DNA of 64,000 nt from contig CAILMF010000045.1 of assembly GCA_903835235.1 (NCBI GenBank), positions 62,001 through 126,000 on the forward strand. Direction: 5' to 3'. A program made the position numbers and the translations under genes. Every line of letters starts with the position of its first letter. Positions within the stretch are counted from its first letter, which is position 1. Source of the DNA: an uncultured Rhodospirillales bacterium. GTDB lineage: Bacteria; Pseudomonadota; Alphaproteobacteria; Acetobacterales; Acetobacteraceae. Under the pieces are notes generated by a model. That model ran no database searches and was not told the DNA's origin. It saw nothing but the letters and a program-made list of their open reading frames with translations. Below are positions 36,708 through 47,130 of the stretch, one piece after another.

Positions 36708-37375
36708 CCCCACGCATTGCCGCCACGCTGAAGCTGCTGGTCATGGCCGCCGGCCTGGCCGCGGCCGGGCTGCTGCTGCGCGCCTTCGGCGCCGCGCCAG
36801 GTACCGAATGGGTGGACCTCTACGTGCGTGGCCAGGGCTTGGGTGGGGAACTGGTCTTCCTCGGCCTGGGCGCGGCGATGACGGCGGTGGGCGTGCCGCG
36901 CCAGGCGGTGGCCTTCCTGGGCGCCTATGCCTTCGGCGTCGCCATCGGCACCGCGCTGGCGCTGCTGGCCACGCTGGCCGGCTGCGGCCTCAGCTTCTAC
37001 TGGGCGCGTCTGGTGGCGCGGGACTGGGCAGAGCGCCGAATGTCCGGCCGCTTCGGTCGCCGCCTGCGCCCGCTGCGGGACAGCCTGCTGGCCAACCCCT
37101 TCGGCGCCACCCTGGCGCTGCGCCTGCTGCCGCTGGGCAACAACCTGGCCCTGAACCTGCTGGCGGGCATGGCCGGCGTGGCCTTCCTGCCCTACCTGGC
37201 GGCCAGCGCCATCGGCTACCTGCCGCAGACGCTGGTCTTCGCCTTCCTGGGCAAGGGCGTGCGGGTGGATGGCGCCTGGCAGCTGGTCCTCGCCGCCGGG
37301 CTGTTCGTGGTCTCGGTCGGCATCGGCTTCTGGCTGCTGCGACAGGACCGGGCGGCGAAGGCGATGGAGGGGTAG
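36704..37375 (+). CDS. TVP38/TMEM64 (DedA/VTT-domain) membrane protein
   Basis: A 223-residue protein with about five hydrophobic helices. It has the VTT-domain signature: VPRQAVAFLGAYAFGVAIG, a middle amphipathic stretch FGRRLRPLRDSLLANPFGA, LRLLPLGNNLALNLLAGMAG and FLPYLAASAIGYLPQTLVFAFLGKG. DedA-superfamily proteins are linked to lipid scrambling or undecaprenyl-phosphate recycling, which fits the coupled polyprenyl-phosphate-type glycosyltransferase. ATGA overlap with that gene. Confidence 0.88.
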   Translation: MTPRIAATLKLLVMAAGLAAAGLLLRAFGAAPGTEWVDLYVRGQGLGGELVFLGLGAAMTAVGVPRQAVAFLGAYAFGVAIGTALALLATLAGCGLSFYWARLVARDWAERRMSGRFGRRLRPLRDSLLANPFGATLALRLLPLGNNLALNLLAGMAGVAFLPYLAASAIGYLPQTLVFAFLGKGVRVDGAWQLVLAAGLFVVSVGIGFWLLRQDRAAKAMEG

Positions 37376-37462
37376 CCACCCCGGCACGCTTGTGGCCAAC
37401 GTCAGTCATTTTTGTGGCAATCCCGAGACAGTCTGCTCGGACTGCTTCATGAAGGCTTCACG

Positions 37463-37783
37463 CTACAAAGCGGCAACGTGGTTCATGAGGGCAGTGCGAC
37501 GGGCAGCGTCGCACTGGTTCAGAATGGCCTGGGCCAGCAGCGTAATGGTGGGAAAAACGAAGGTCTTGATTTCTGTCGAGATCGGCCCGGTTGGGTTCGC
37601 CTCGATGTTGGCGCTGGTTAAGGCACTGATGAGCCTCTGACCAGAGTGACGGACCCGGGCGGCAACCCAGGCCCGTCTAGCCAGACTCTCCAAGGGGGCG
37701 GCATGGATAAGCTCCGTGCCGCCTCCAGCTGGGGTTTGCCTGACATGAGCCATTGCTGCAACCGCGCTTAGGCCTGCCTTCAA
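37463..37783 (-). CDS. Orphan short protein or gene remnant, lower G+C
   Basis: Not recognised. A 106-codon frame (TTG start; ATG at 37753 gives 96 residues) in an otherwise empty 465-bp gap. The translation looks protein-like, with predicted helices in SLARRAWVAARVRHSGQRL and FPTITLLAQAILNQCDAARR. Third codon positions are much less G+C-rich than in any neighbour, which suggests recent arrival or decay. No ribosome site stands out. It could be a remnant of a larger horizontally acquired gene. Confidence 0.4.
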   Translation of the reverse strand: MKAGLSAVAAMAHVRQTPAGGGTELIHAAPLESLARRAWVAARVRHSGQRLISALTSANIEANPTGPISTEIKTFVFPTITLLAQAILNQCDAARRTALMNHVAAL

Positions 37784-37840
37784 ATCTTCACTGCGTTGAG
37801 TCGAATGCCCAGCCTCAGAAGACGAACCTGACTGTGCGAT

Positions 37841-38116
37841 TCAATGCAACCTGAACTCACCCCCCGCATACCGCAGCTCCGCCGGCTTCACCAACGCCGA
37901 CGACGCCACCCGCACGCTATGCAGCGGCCCCTCGATCTCCCGCCGCCAGAACGCCAGGAAGCGCTCCAGCTCCGGGAACTCCGGCGCCCGGTCCAGCTTC
38001 TGCCAGACGAAGCTCTGCAACATGCCCGGGTGGTCCGGCATGTGGTACAGGATTTCGGCGGTGGTCAGCCGCCAGTCGGGTATCCGCACATAACCCTGCA
38101 GGATCTGCTGAAGCAT
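37841..38116 (-). CDS. usg: Usg family protein
   Basis: A 91-residue Usg protein, named for its position in trp operons of some bacteria; biochemical function unknown. The entire family core is present: RLTTAEILYHMPDHPGMLQ, SFVWQKLDRAPEFPELERF, EIEGPLHSVRVASSALVKPA. The start is supported by an AAAGGGGAG ribosome site. No trp genes are nearby. Its transcription would begin in the same gap that holds the groESL promoter, pointing the other way. Confidence 0.93.
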   Translation of the reverse strand: MLQQILQGYVRIPDWRLTTAEILYHMPDHPGMLQSFVWQKLDRAPEFPELERFLAFWRREIEGPLHSVRVASSALVKPAELRYAGGEFRLH

Positions 38117-38250
38117 CGGGGCACTCCCCTTTCCTTGCTGGAACACGTGGCCTGAAAACCGCAGACGCGCGTCCCTCCCCCTTGGTTTATGTCCGCAGCA
38201 TGACATGACCGCGCCTGGGATGGCCAAGAAAAACCTTTGGGATCAACCGA

Positions 38251-38277
38251 TTAGCACTCGCACTCGGAGAGTGCTGC
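38251..38277 (+). promoter_or_regulatory. CIRCE operator 1 (HrcA site)
   Basis: TTAGCACTC, nine bases, GAGTGCTGC. The left half is the exact CIRCE consensus and the right half differs only in the last two bases. HrcA bound here would repress groESL in unstressed cells. It lies just upstream of the predicted -35 box. Confidence 0.85.
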
Positions 38278-38284
38278 AAGCGCC

Positions 38285-38313
38285 TTGACGCCGCCGGCCA
38301 ATCGCCCTAGATC
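38285..38313 (+). promoter_or_regulatory. Predicted groESL promoter
   Basis: TTGACG, a 17-base spacer and TAGATC form a fair sigma-70-type promoter between the two CIRCE elements. The second operator begins two bases after the -10 box and so covers the expected transcription start. The 300-bp region between usg and groES contains these sites and no gene. Confidence 0.6.
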
Positions 38314-38314
38314 G

Positions 38315-38341
38315 CTGGCACTCCTCTCGGGGGAGTGCTAG
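38315..38341 (+). promoter_or_regulatory. CIRCE operator 2 (HrcA site)
   Basis: CTGGCACTC, nine bases, GAGTGCTAG. Both inner halves match CIRCE (GGCACTC here for AGCACTC) and the arms are complementary. Its place over the transcription start makes it the more direct repressor site; together with operator 1 it gives a double-operator control of groESL. Confidence 0.8.
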
Positions 38342-38416
38342 CGGGCCTTCGGGCCGTAGGCGCTCTGCCTGGATGGGAGGCAAACCCTGGACCAAGACGT
38401 CAGGAGAGGACTCGCT

Positions 38417-40379
<1,963 letters not shown>

Positions 40380-40411
40380 GTCCGGGTCACCTGCCGAACC
40401 GGCAATGAAGG

Positions 40412-40443
40412 GGGCGGGGCCGCAGGGTCCCGCCCTTTTTTTT
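40412..40443 (+). terminator. Rho-independent terminator of groESL
   Basis: GGGCGGG and CCCGCCC form a 7-bp GC stem around a 10-base loop, followed by eight T residues. One of the clearest terminators in the window. Confidence 0.9.
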
Positions 40444-40661
40444 GCCCACGCAACCAAGACCCAGCGCCGCTGGCGTTGGCGCTTTTGTTACCGTCCGGTG
40501 TTTGACTTGGCCGGGTCGATCTGCGCTCCATGGGCGCAGCCAACCGCTGCCGCCTTGCCGTGCCTTCCGGTCCTACCGGGTGCCCTTCAAGCCGCAACCA
40601 GCCGGTGGCTGTTGCACGGGCGATCGGCGCCGGTGCGTGAGAGACAAGGAGGGTGCATCGC

Positions 40662-40865
40662 ATGGCGACTGGCACCGTGAAGTGGTTCAACGCAACCAAG
40701 GGCTTCGGCTTCATCGTGCCGCAGGACGGCGGCAAGGATGTCTTCGTGCACATCACCGCTGTGCAGAAGGCCGGCCTGGCCGGGCTGAACGAAAACCAGA
40801 AGGTCAGCTACGACGTGGTGGTGGAACGCGGCAAGGCCGCCGCCGCCAACCTCAAGCCGCTATGA
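40662..40865 (+). CDS. Cold-shock-domain protein (CspA family)
   Basis: A 67-residue single-domain OB-fold RNA/ssDNA chaperone. RNP1 is KGFGFI and RNP2 is [16 protein letters not shown] precedes. The strong AAGGAGG site 8-9 bases upstream supports ATG 40662 rather than a GTG three codons earlier. The leader between the groEL terminator and this start is about 215 bp without a gene, long enough for the structured 5' UTR that many csp mRNAs use as a thermosensor; no promoter was clear. Confidence 0.95.
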   Translation: MATGTVKWFNATKGFGFIVPQDGGKDVFVHITAVQKAGLAGLNENQKVSYDVVVERGKAAAANLKPL

Positions 40866-40870
40866 GGCGC

Positions 40871-40896
40871 CAGGCCGGGGGCGCGCCCCCGGCCTG
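40871..40896. terminator. Bidirectional hairpin after the cold-shock gene
   Basis: CAGGCCGGGGGCG followed by its exact complement forms a perfect 26-bp palindrome between the cold-shock gene and the convergent TerB-like gene. The following TTCCGTT is only weakly T-rich. Confidence 0.6.
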
Positions 40897-40930
40897 TTCC
40901 GTTCTGGCCCAGGGCTGACCCGCGCGGCCT

Positions 40931-41347
40931 TCAGATCACCTGGTAGCGCGCCTTGGTCGCCCGCTCGATGGCGCCGGCCACCAGCCGGTCCAGGTCCATG
41001 GCAATGCGGAAATCCTGCAGGAATTGCAGCGCCTCCTGGGAGGGATCGCCATCCGAGGCAGCGACCTCGCAGGCCAGCAGATAGGCGGTCTCGCGCAGCC
41101 GGCTGGGCAGCACCTCGCGGATCAGGGTGAAGGCGCGGTCCAGCCCATCGGTCCGGCCCAGCAGCCCCAGCACAATCTCGGTGACGCGGTCGATCTCGCT
41201 GGCGGTGAAGTCCGAAAAGACCGGCAATTCCTGGACCAGGCGGGACATGGTGACCAGCTCGCCATCGCTCATCCTGTTGTCGCTGACGGCAATCAGCACC
41301 ATCGCGCAGATCAGCGCTTCCTGCGGGTTGAATCGGGTGTTCGGCAT
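40931..41347 (-). CDS. TerB-like (tellurite-resistance fold) helical protein
   Basis: A 138-residue all-helical protein with the TerB/DjlA-N pattern: ALICAMVLIAVSDNRMSDGELVTMSRL with an acidic turn, then AYLLACEVAASDGDPSQEALQFL as the second repeat. TerB domains bind metal through such acidic turns. Despite the name, no other ter genes are present and tellurite resistance should not be assumed. Monocistronic in appearance. Confidence 0.85.
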   Translation of the reverse strand: MPNTRFNPQEALICAMVLIAVSDNRMSDGELVTMSRLVQELPVFSDFTASEIDRVTEIVLGLLGRTDGLDRAFTLIREVLPSRLRETAYLLACEVAASDGDPSQEALQFLQDFRIAMDLDRLVAGAIERATKARYQVI

Positions 41348-41411
41348 GGCGGCATACTCCGTGAGGCACCTTGCTCGCGCCTGCCGCCGCCGGCGTCAAC
41401 CGCGCTTGCGG

Positions 41412-44234
41412 TCACGCACCGGCGAGGAAGTCGCGCGTTTCCGCCACCGCCTGGGCCAGCCCGAGCCGGCGCACCACCACACCCTCCGGCAGGCCGGCCA
41501 GCAGGCGGGAAGGGCAGGACTTGTCCAGCAGGACAAACACGCCCTTGTCGTCATGCCGGCGGATCAATCTGCCAAAGGCCTGACGCAGCTTGTGGCGCGC
41601 CTGGGCGTCGTCATAGCCATTGGGCCGCCCGTGCGAGAGGTGGATGCGCCGCTCCCGATGCAATATCGAGGGCCTTGGCCAGGGCACTCTATCAAAAACC
41701 AGCAGGCGCAGGCTGCGGCCAGGCACGTCCACGCCGTCGCGCATGGCATCGGTGCCCAGCAGGCAGCTTTCCTCCTCGGCCCGGAACACATCCACCAGCG
41801 TGGCATTGTCCATGGCGTCCACGTGCTGGGCGTAGAGCGGAATGCCTTCCCGCTCCAAGCCTGGCGCAATGCGCTGATACGTCTCCCGCAGCCGGCGGAT
41901 GGCGGTGAACAGCCCCAGGCCGCCGCCACCGCTGGCCAGGAACAGCGCCTGCATCGCCGCGGCCACCTGGCCCGGCTTCATCTTGTCCACATCCGTCACC
42001 ACCAGCGCCCGGGTCCGGCTGGCATAGTCGAAGGGTGAGGCGACCGCGGCGCGGAAGGCCGGCATCGGCAGGTGGGAGGCGCCGGTGCGCGCCTCGGCCG
42101 CGCGCCAGGCCGCTTCCGGCTCCTCCGCGGTGTCGCGCAGCGTGGCCGAGGTGATCAGCATGCCATGCGCCTGGGACGCCACCTGCACCGCGAAGGGCAT
42201 GGTCGGGTCCAGCCAGTGCCGATGCAGCCCGGCATCCACCTCCCGCCCATCCCGCCTGGACAGCGCCAGCCAATCGACGAAGGTGCGGCGTTCCCCCGGC
42301 AGCGGCGGTGCATCGCGCAGCGCCGCCAGCATGCCCTGCCAGGCCTTCAGCGGCATGATCCCGCGCCGCTCGATGCCGCGCGCCGCGGTTTCCAGCCGGA
42401 TCCGTTCGCCGACCTCCAGTTCCTCGGCCTCGTCATCCTCCAGCCGGGCCTGCAGGCGGGAGACCAGCATGGCCAGCGGGTCTTCCACCCGCTTCAGCGC
42501 GCGTTCCAGCGCGGCCCCGGTCTCCGCCAGCTCGGGCTGCACCGGGTGCAGGTCGCACTCCACATCATAGAGGCCGCCATCCTCGGCGGTGCGCGCCAGC
42601 ACCTGGCGGCGGGCCACGCGCAGGAAGACCTCGGTCGGGTTGGCCAGGCGGTCCTCAGCCTCGGGGCTGGCGGGCTCGCGCGGCTCCTCGGCCAAGCGGG
42701 TTGGCCAGCCTGGCCCTGGCAGCGCGCGGGCGGCCGTCAGCGCGGCTTCCATCGGCGCCAGCAGGTCCGGGATATCGCCGGCCAGGTCCTCGATCCGTCG
42801 GCGCAGCCCCTTGGCGCGGCTGCGGCCCCCCTCGGCGCCCAGCAGCCAGCGGCGCAGCTCCGCGGTCTCGCTGCCGGTCAGCACCGCGCTGAAGGCGGCG
42901 TCGGCGGCGTCGAACAGGTGGTGCCCCTCGTCGAAGACGTAGCGCAGCGGCTTGCCGTCCTCGCCGCCGCCCAGCGCGGCCTGGATCATCACCAGCGCAT
43001 GGTTGGCCACCACCAGGGTCGCTGTCTTGGCGCGGCGGATGGAATGCTCGACGAAGCATTGCTTGTAGTGCGGGCAGGCGCTGCGGATGCACTCGCCACG
43101 CCGGTCGGCCAGCGGCGAGATGGTCAGCGGCCCGTACAACTCGCCCAGCCAGCCCGGAAAATCACCGCCGAGCAGGTCGCCATCCCGCGTCGCCTGCGCC
43201 CAGCGCGAGACCAGCGCCAACGGCAGGGCAAAGGCCGGATGCCCCGCCTGCCCCAGCATCTCCTCCAGGTTCAGCAAACACAGATAATTCTCCCGCCCCT
43301 TGCGCACCACCACGCGGCGGCGGCGCTCCTCGGGGTCCGGGTAGAGCCGGCTGAGTTCCTGGTCGATCTGCCGTTGCAGGTTGCGGGTGTAGGTGGAGAG
43401 CCAGACCGGCGCGCCGTTCTTCTCGGCCCACAGGCTGGCTGGGGCGATGTAGCCCAGCGTCTTGCCGGTGCCGGTCCCGGCCTCGGCCAGCACCAGGCGC
43501 GGCTCGCCCGGAATGTCGCGGGGGACGAAGGCAATGCTGGCGGCCGAGGCGTAGTCGGCCTGCTGCGGCCGCTGCTCGCTGCTCTCGCCCAGCATCTCCG
43601 CCAGGCGACGGCGGGCCTCGGCGGGTTCCACGCCATGGCTGTTGGGCGGCGGCGGCGGGCCGTCATCCTCCCATTCCGGCAGCCGCCGCCAGACCTTGTA
43701 GGGGTCGATGCTGGCGCGCACGCCGCCGGCGCCCAGGGCCGCCAGCACCGGCTCGGCCCAGGGCCATTGCACCGCCTCCTGCAACTTGGCGGCGAGCATG
43801 CCGGCGTCGCGGTTCAGCTGCGTCGCCCGGCGCTGGGACAGGTGGCGCAGCAGGTGCTCCGCCATGTCCATCAGCTGCGCGCAGGCGGCGGCGTCATCGG
43901 CCGGCACCGGCAGGTCCAGCGCCATGGCCAGGCCGCGCGGCGTCGGCGCCGCCAGCGTCGCCGGCATGGCGAAGGCGAAGAGCTCCAGCAGGTCGAAGGC
44001 GGCATCGAATCGCGGCAGGTCCAGCCGCCGCGCCGTGGCCGGCGCATGCACCAGCAGCGGCGGCGGCATGTCGCGCAGCGCCCGGACGAGTTCTCCGGTG
44101 GAGAGCGTCAGCAACTCGCCATCCGGCGTCAGCAGCGTGCCGCGGCCATGCCCGGCCACCAGCGCCGGCCCGTGGGGCAGCACCAGGCGAGGCGGGGCGA
44201 AGGGCGATTCGGGGCGCGGCGTGCGGGCGGACAT
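41412..44234 (-). CDS. DinG/XPD-type iron-sulfur ATP-dependent DNA helicase
   Basis: A 940-residue superfamily 2 helicase. Walker A is EAGTGTGKT, the DEAH-equivalent is FDEGHHLFD, and motif VI is QAFGRLIRR. Cysteines in NYLCLLN and [12 protein letters not shown] are spaced like the 4Fe-4S cluster of DinG and XPD. An N-terminal region of about 230 residues precedes the helicase core and reads like an exonuclease-free, alphaproteobacterial extension. DinG enzymes unwind R-loops and G-quadruplexes with 5'-3' polarity. Start at the ATG giving MSARTPRPE. Confidence 0.92.
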   Translation of the reverse strand: MSARTPRPESPFAPPRLVLPHGPALVAGHGRGTLLTPDGELLTLSTGELVRALRDMPPPLLVHAPATARRLDLPRFDAAFDLLELFAFAMPATLAAPTPRGLAMALDLPVPADDAAACAQLMDMAEHLLRHLSQRRATQLNRDAGMLAAKLQEAVQWPWAEPVLAALGAGGVRASIDPYKVWRRLPEWEDDGPPPPPNSHGVEPAEARRRLAEMLGESSEQRPQQADYASAASIAFVPRDIPGEPRLVLAEAGTGTGKTLGYIAPASLWAEKNGAPVWLSTYTRNLQRQIDQELSRLYPDPEERRRRVVVRKGRENYLCLLNLEEMLGQAGHPAFALPLALVSRWAQATRDGDLLGGDFPGWLGELYGPLTISPLADRRGECIRSACPHYKQCFVEHSIRRAKTATLVVANHALVMIQAALGGGEDGKPLRYVFDEGHHLFDAADAAFSAVLTGSETAELRRWLLGAEGGRSRAKGLRRRIEDLAGDIPDLLAPMEAALTAARALPGPGWPTRLAEEPREPASPEAEDRLANPTEVFLRVARRQVLARTAEDGGLYDVECDLHPVQPELAETGAALERALKRVEDPLAMLVSRLQARLEDDEAEELEVGERIRLETAARGIERRGIMPLKAWQGMLAALRDAPPLPGERRTFVDWLALSRRDGREVDAGLHRHWLDPTMPFAVQVASQAHGMLITSATLRDTAEEPEAAWRAAEARTGASHLPMPAFRAAVASPFDYASRTRALVVTDVDKMKPGQVAAAMQALFLASGGGGLGLFTAIRRLRETYQRIAPGLEREGIPLYAQHVDAMDNATLVDVFRAEEESCLLGTDAMRDGVDVPGRSLRLLVFDRVPWPRPSILHRERRIHLSHGRPNGYDDAQARHKLRQAFGRLIRRHDDKGVFVLLDKSCPSRLLAGLPEGVVVRRLGLAQAVAETRDFLAGA

Positions 44235-44288
44235 CGGCGGCACCTTAAAGGCCGCCAATGCCGGGGGGAACAGATGTTCTGGTCAGAC

Positions 44289-44316
44289 CCCCATGCGCCC
44301 TGCCGGGCACATGGGG
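44289..44316. terminator. Hairpin downstream of asd
   Basis: CCCCATG and CATGGGG pair, with an inner GCCC/GGGC stem around loop TGCC, in the gap between asd and the helicase gene. The core ATGCGCCCTGCCGGGCACAT is strikingly like the hairpin at 60033 (ATGCGCCCTGTCGGGCGCAT). No T-tract follows on the asd strand. Confidence 0.5.
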
Positions 44317-44334
44317 CTCAAGGGCTTGTTGAAC

Positions 44335-45327
44335 CTACAGCATCCGCTCCGCGATCTGCACCGCGTTCAGCGCCGCGCCCTTCAGCAGCTGGTCGCCGCA
44401 CAGGAAGAAGTCCAACCCGTGCTCGCCGAACACGTCATTGGCGCGGATGCGGCCGACTTCCACATCGTACTGGCCGGTCGCGGTCAGCGGCATCGGGTAG
44501 ACGGCGTTGGCCACGTCATCCACCACCTTCACGCCCGCCGCCTTGGCCAGCACGGCACGGGCGGCCTCGGCCGTCACCGGCCGCTCGGTCTCGATCGTCA
44601 CGGCCTCGGCATGCACCCGCAGCGTGGGGATGCGCACCGCGGTGCAGGAGATCGGCAGGCCCGGCACGCCCATGATCTTCCGGCTTTCCCACACCACCTT
44701 CATCTCCTCCCGCGTGTACGCGTTGGGCTGGAAGGTATCGATGTGCGGGATGACGTTGAACGGCAGCGGGTGGCGGAACTTGCGCGCCTGCGCCTGGCCG
44801 CCTTCCAGCAGCACGCGACGGGTCTCGCTCACCAGCTCCTCCATGGCCTCGGCGCCGGCGCCGGACGCCGCCTGGTAGGTGCTGACGATCACCCGCTTCA
44901 GCCCGAAGGCCGCATGCAGCGGCGCCAGCGCCACCACCAGAATGGCCGTGGTGCAGTTGGGGTTGGCGATCAGCCGCGAGGTCCCGATGGCCGCGGCATT
45001 CACCTCCGGCACCACCACCGGCACGTCATTCTCCAGCCGGAAGGCCGACGAATTGTCGATGACGATGCCACCCTGCGCCGCCAGGTTCTTGGCATGGGCG
45101 CGGGAGAAATCGCCGCTGACCGACAACAAACAAAAATCCAGGCCGCGGCCGGCATCGGGGTGGAAGGCCTCCACCGTCCGCTCACCCAGCGGCGTTTTCA
45201 GCGTGGTGCCGGCGGAGCGGGGGGACGAGTACAGCTTCAGCTCGGTGAGGGGGAACTTGCGGTCCCCCAGCACCTGGATGATTTCGTGTCCGACGGCGCC
45301 GGTCGCGCCGAAAACCCCAACCCGCAT
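44335..45327 (-). CDS. asd: Aspartate-semialdehyde dehydrogenase
   Basis: Reduces aspartyl phosphate to the semialdehyde in lysine, threonine, methionine and diaminopimelate synthesis. The 330-residue protein has the NADP site [12 protein letters not shown], the catalytic Cys in [11 protein letters not shown], the substrate loop [16 protein letters not shown] and the His block [13 protein letters not shown]. Start at the ATG giving [10 protein letters not shown]. Divergent from lysK across 210 bp that contains no other gene. Confidence 0.96.
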   Translation of the reverse strand: MRVGVFGATGAVGHEIIQVLGDRKFPLTELKLYSSPRSAGTTLKTPLGERTVEAFHPDAGRGLDFCLLSVSGDFSRAHAKNLAAQGGIVIDNSSAFRLENDVPVVVPEVNAAAIGTSRLIANPNCTTAILVVALAPLHAAFGLKRVIVSTYQAASGAGAEAMEELVSETRRVLLEGGQAQARKFRHPLPFNVIPHIDTFQPNAYTREEMKVVWESRKIMGVPGLPISCTAVRIPTLRVHAEAVTIETERPVTAEAARAVLAKAAGVKVVDDVANAVYPMPLTATGQYDVEVGRIRANDVFGEHGLDFFLCGDQLLKGAALNAVQIAERML

Positions 45328-45537
45328 GGCTCCATGTCCTTCAGGAGTGTCAAGAAACGCCCGCAAATCCGTCTGCCGGGCGCAGGAAACAATAGTCGGC
45401 GCAATACGCCAGCAGCGCCACAAAGGCCAGTGCAAAGGGCGCGGAGGACCCATGCGTCGGCTGCCACGGCAGTCCATTTCACCCACCCGCGCTGCCGCGC
45501 GTTGACCATCGGCCCCACCGCTGCCATGTCGGCGGGC

Positions 45538-47130
45538 ATGACAGCCGATCCATCTCTCCGCACCGTCAAGGCCTGGCCCTTCGAGGAAGCCGCCAAGGTG
45601 GCGGACCGCATGGCCAAAACCGGCAAGCGGGAGGCGCTGTTCGAAACCGGCTACGGTCCTTCCGGCCTGCCGCATATCGGCACCTTCGGCGAAGTGGCGC
45701 GCACCAGCTGGGTGCGCCGCGCCTTCGAGCGGTTGACCGGCCTGCCGAGCAAGCTGATCGCCTTCAGCGACGACATGGACGGCCTGCGCAAGGTGCCGGA
45801 CAACCTGCCGAACCGGGAGTTGCTACTGCCGCACCTGGGCAAGTCGCTGACCGCCATCCCGGACCCCTTCGGCACCCATTCCAGCTTCGGCGCCCACAAC
45901 AACGCCCGGCTGCGCGCCTTCCTCGACCAGTTCGGCTTCGAGTACGAATTCGCCTCCAGCACGGACTACTACAAGGGCGGCCGGTTCGACGCCGCCCTGC
46001 TGCGCATGGCCGAACGCCACGACGCCGTGCGCGACGTGATCCTGCCGACGCTGGGGCCGGACCGCCGCGCTACCTACTCCCCCTTCCTGCCCATCCACCC
46101 CGAAACCGGCGTGGTCATGCAGGTGCCGATGGAGGAAGTCCGCCCGGCCGACGACCTGCTGGTCTGGACCGACCCGGATACCGGCAAGCGCCACGGCACG
46201 CGGATCACCGGCGGTGGCTGCAAGGCGCAGTGGAAGGCCGACTGGGCGCTGCGCTGGTACGCCCTGGGCGTGGACTACGAGATGTCCGGCAAGGACCTGA
46301 TCGACAGCGTCAAGCTCTCCGGCGCCATCTGCCGCGTCATGGGCGCGGAACCGCCGGCCGCCTTCACCTACGAACTGTTCCTGGACGAACACGGTCAAAA
46401 AATCAGCAAGTCCAAGGGCAATGGCCTGACGATAGACGAATGGCTGCGCTACGCCCCGCCCGAGAGCCTCAGCCAGTTCATGTACAACCAGCCCGGCCGG
46501 GCCAAGCGGCTGTTCTTCGACGTCATCCCCAAGGCGGTCGATGAATACCTGGCCAACCTGGAAAAGCTGAAGGCCACGCCGGAGCCCAGCAACCCCGCCT
46601 GGCACATCCACAACGGCAGCAGCAACATGCCGGGCAGCCCCATCAGCTTCGCCATGCTGATGAACCTGGCCAGCGTGGTGAATGCCGACGAACCCGAGAT
46701 CCTCTGGGGCTTCATCCGCCGCTACGCCCCCGGCGCCACGCCGGAGAGCGAGCCGATGCTGGCCAGCCTGGTCGGCTGCGCCATCAGCTACTACCGGGAC
46801 CGCGTCGCACCCACGAAAACCTATCGCCAGCCCAGCGAGCTGGAACGCGCGGCGCTGGAAGACCTGCTGGCCGTGCTGCGCGACCTGCCGGAGGACAGCA
46901 CCGCCGAAGCCATCCAGAACCAGCTGTTCGAGATCGGCAAGCGCCACGCCTTCGCCAACCTGCGCGACTGGTTCGGCTGCCTGTACCAGGTGCTGCTGGG
47001 CCAGCAGGAAGGCCCGCGCTTTGGCGGCTTCGTCGCGCTGTACGGCATTCCCGGCAGCATCGGCCTGGTCGAAGCCGCCCTGGCCCGCCAGGCTTCCGCC
47101 GCCCTGCCGGCCGAGGCCGCCAGCGCGTGA
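45538..47130 (+). CDS. lysK: Lysyl-tRNA synthetase, class I
   Basis: A 530-residue class I (archaeal-type) LysRS, the form used by many alphaproteobacteria in place of LysS. The HIGH motif appears in [13 protein letters not shown] and KMSKS as [28 protein letters not shown] and the long C-terminal helical cage are typical. It starts at the second of two nearby ATGs. Its stop overlaps the start of an mprF-like gene, so charged Lys-tRNA production is physically linked to a lysyl-lipid synthase-like protein. Confidence 0.95.
   Translation: MTADPSLRTVKAWPFEEAAKVADRMAKTGKREALFETGYGPSGLPHIGTFGEVARTSWVRRAFERLTGLPSKLIAFSDDMDGLRKVPDNLPNRELLLPHLGKSLTAIPDPFGTHSSFGAHNNARLRAFLDQFGFEYEFASSTDYYKGGRFDAALLRMAERHDAVRDVILPTLGPDRRATYSPFLPIHPETGVVMQVPMEEVRPADDLLVWTDPDTGKRHGTRITGGGCKAQWKADWALRWYALGVDYEMSGKDLIDSVKLSGAICRVMGAEPPAAFTYELFLDEHGQKISKSKGNGLTIDEWLRYAPPESLSQFMYNQPGRAKRLFFDVIPKAVDEYLANLEKLKATPEPSNPAWHIHNGSSNMPGSPISFAMLMNLASVVNADEPEILWGFIRRYAPGATPESEPMLASLVGCAISYYRDRVAPTKTYRQPSELERAALEDLLAVLRDLPEDSTAEAIQNQLFEIGKRHAFANLRDWFGCLYQVLLGQQEGPRFGGFVALYGIPGSIGLVEAALARQASAALPAEAASA

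Noticed and set aside
40931..41347. Tellurite resistance operon
   Set aside because: Only a single TerB-fold protein; no terA, terC, terD or terZ in the neighbourhood.
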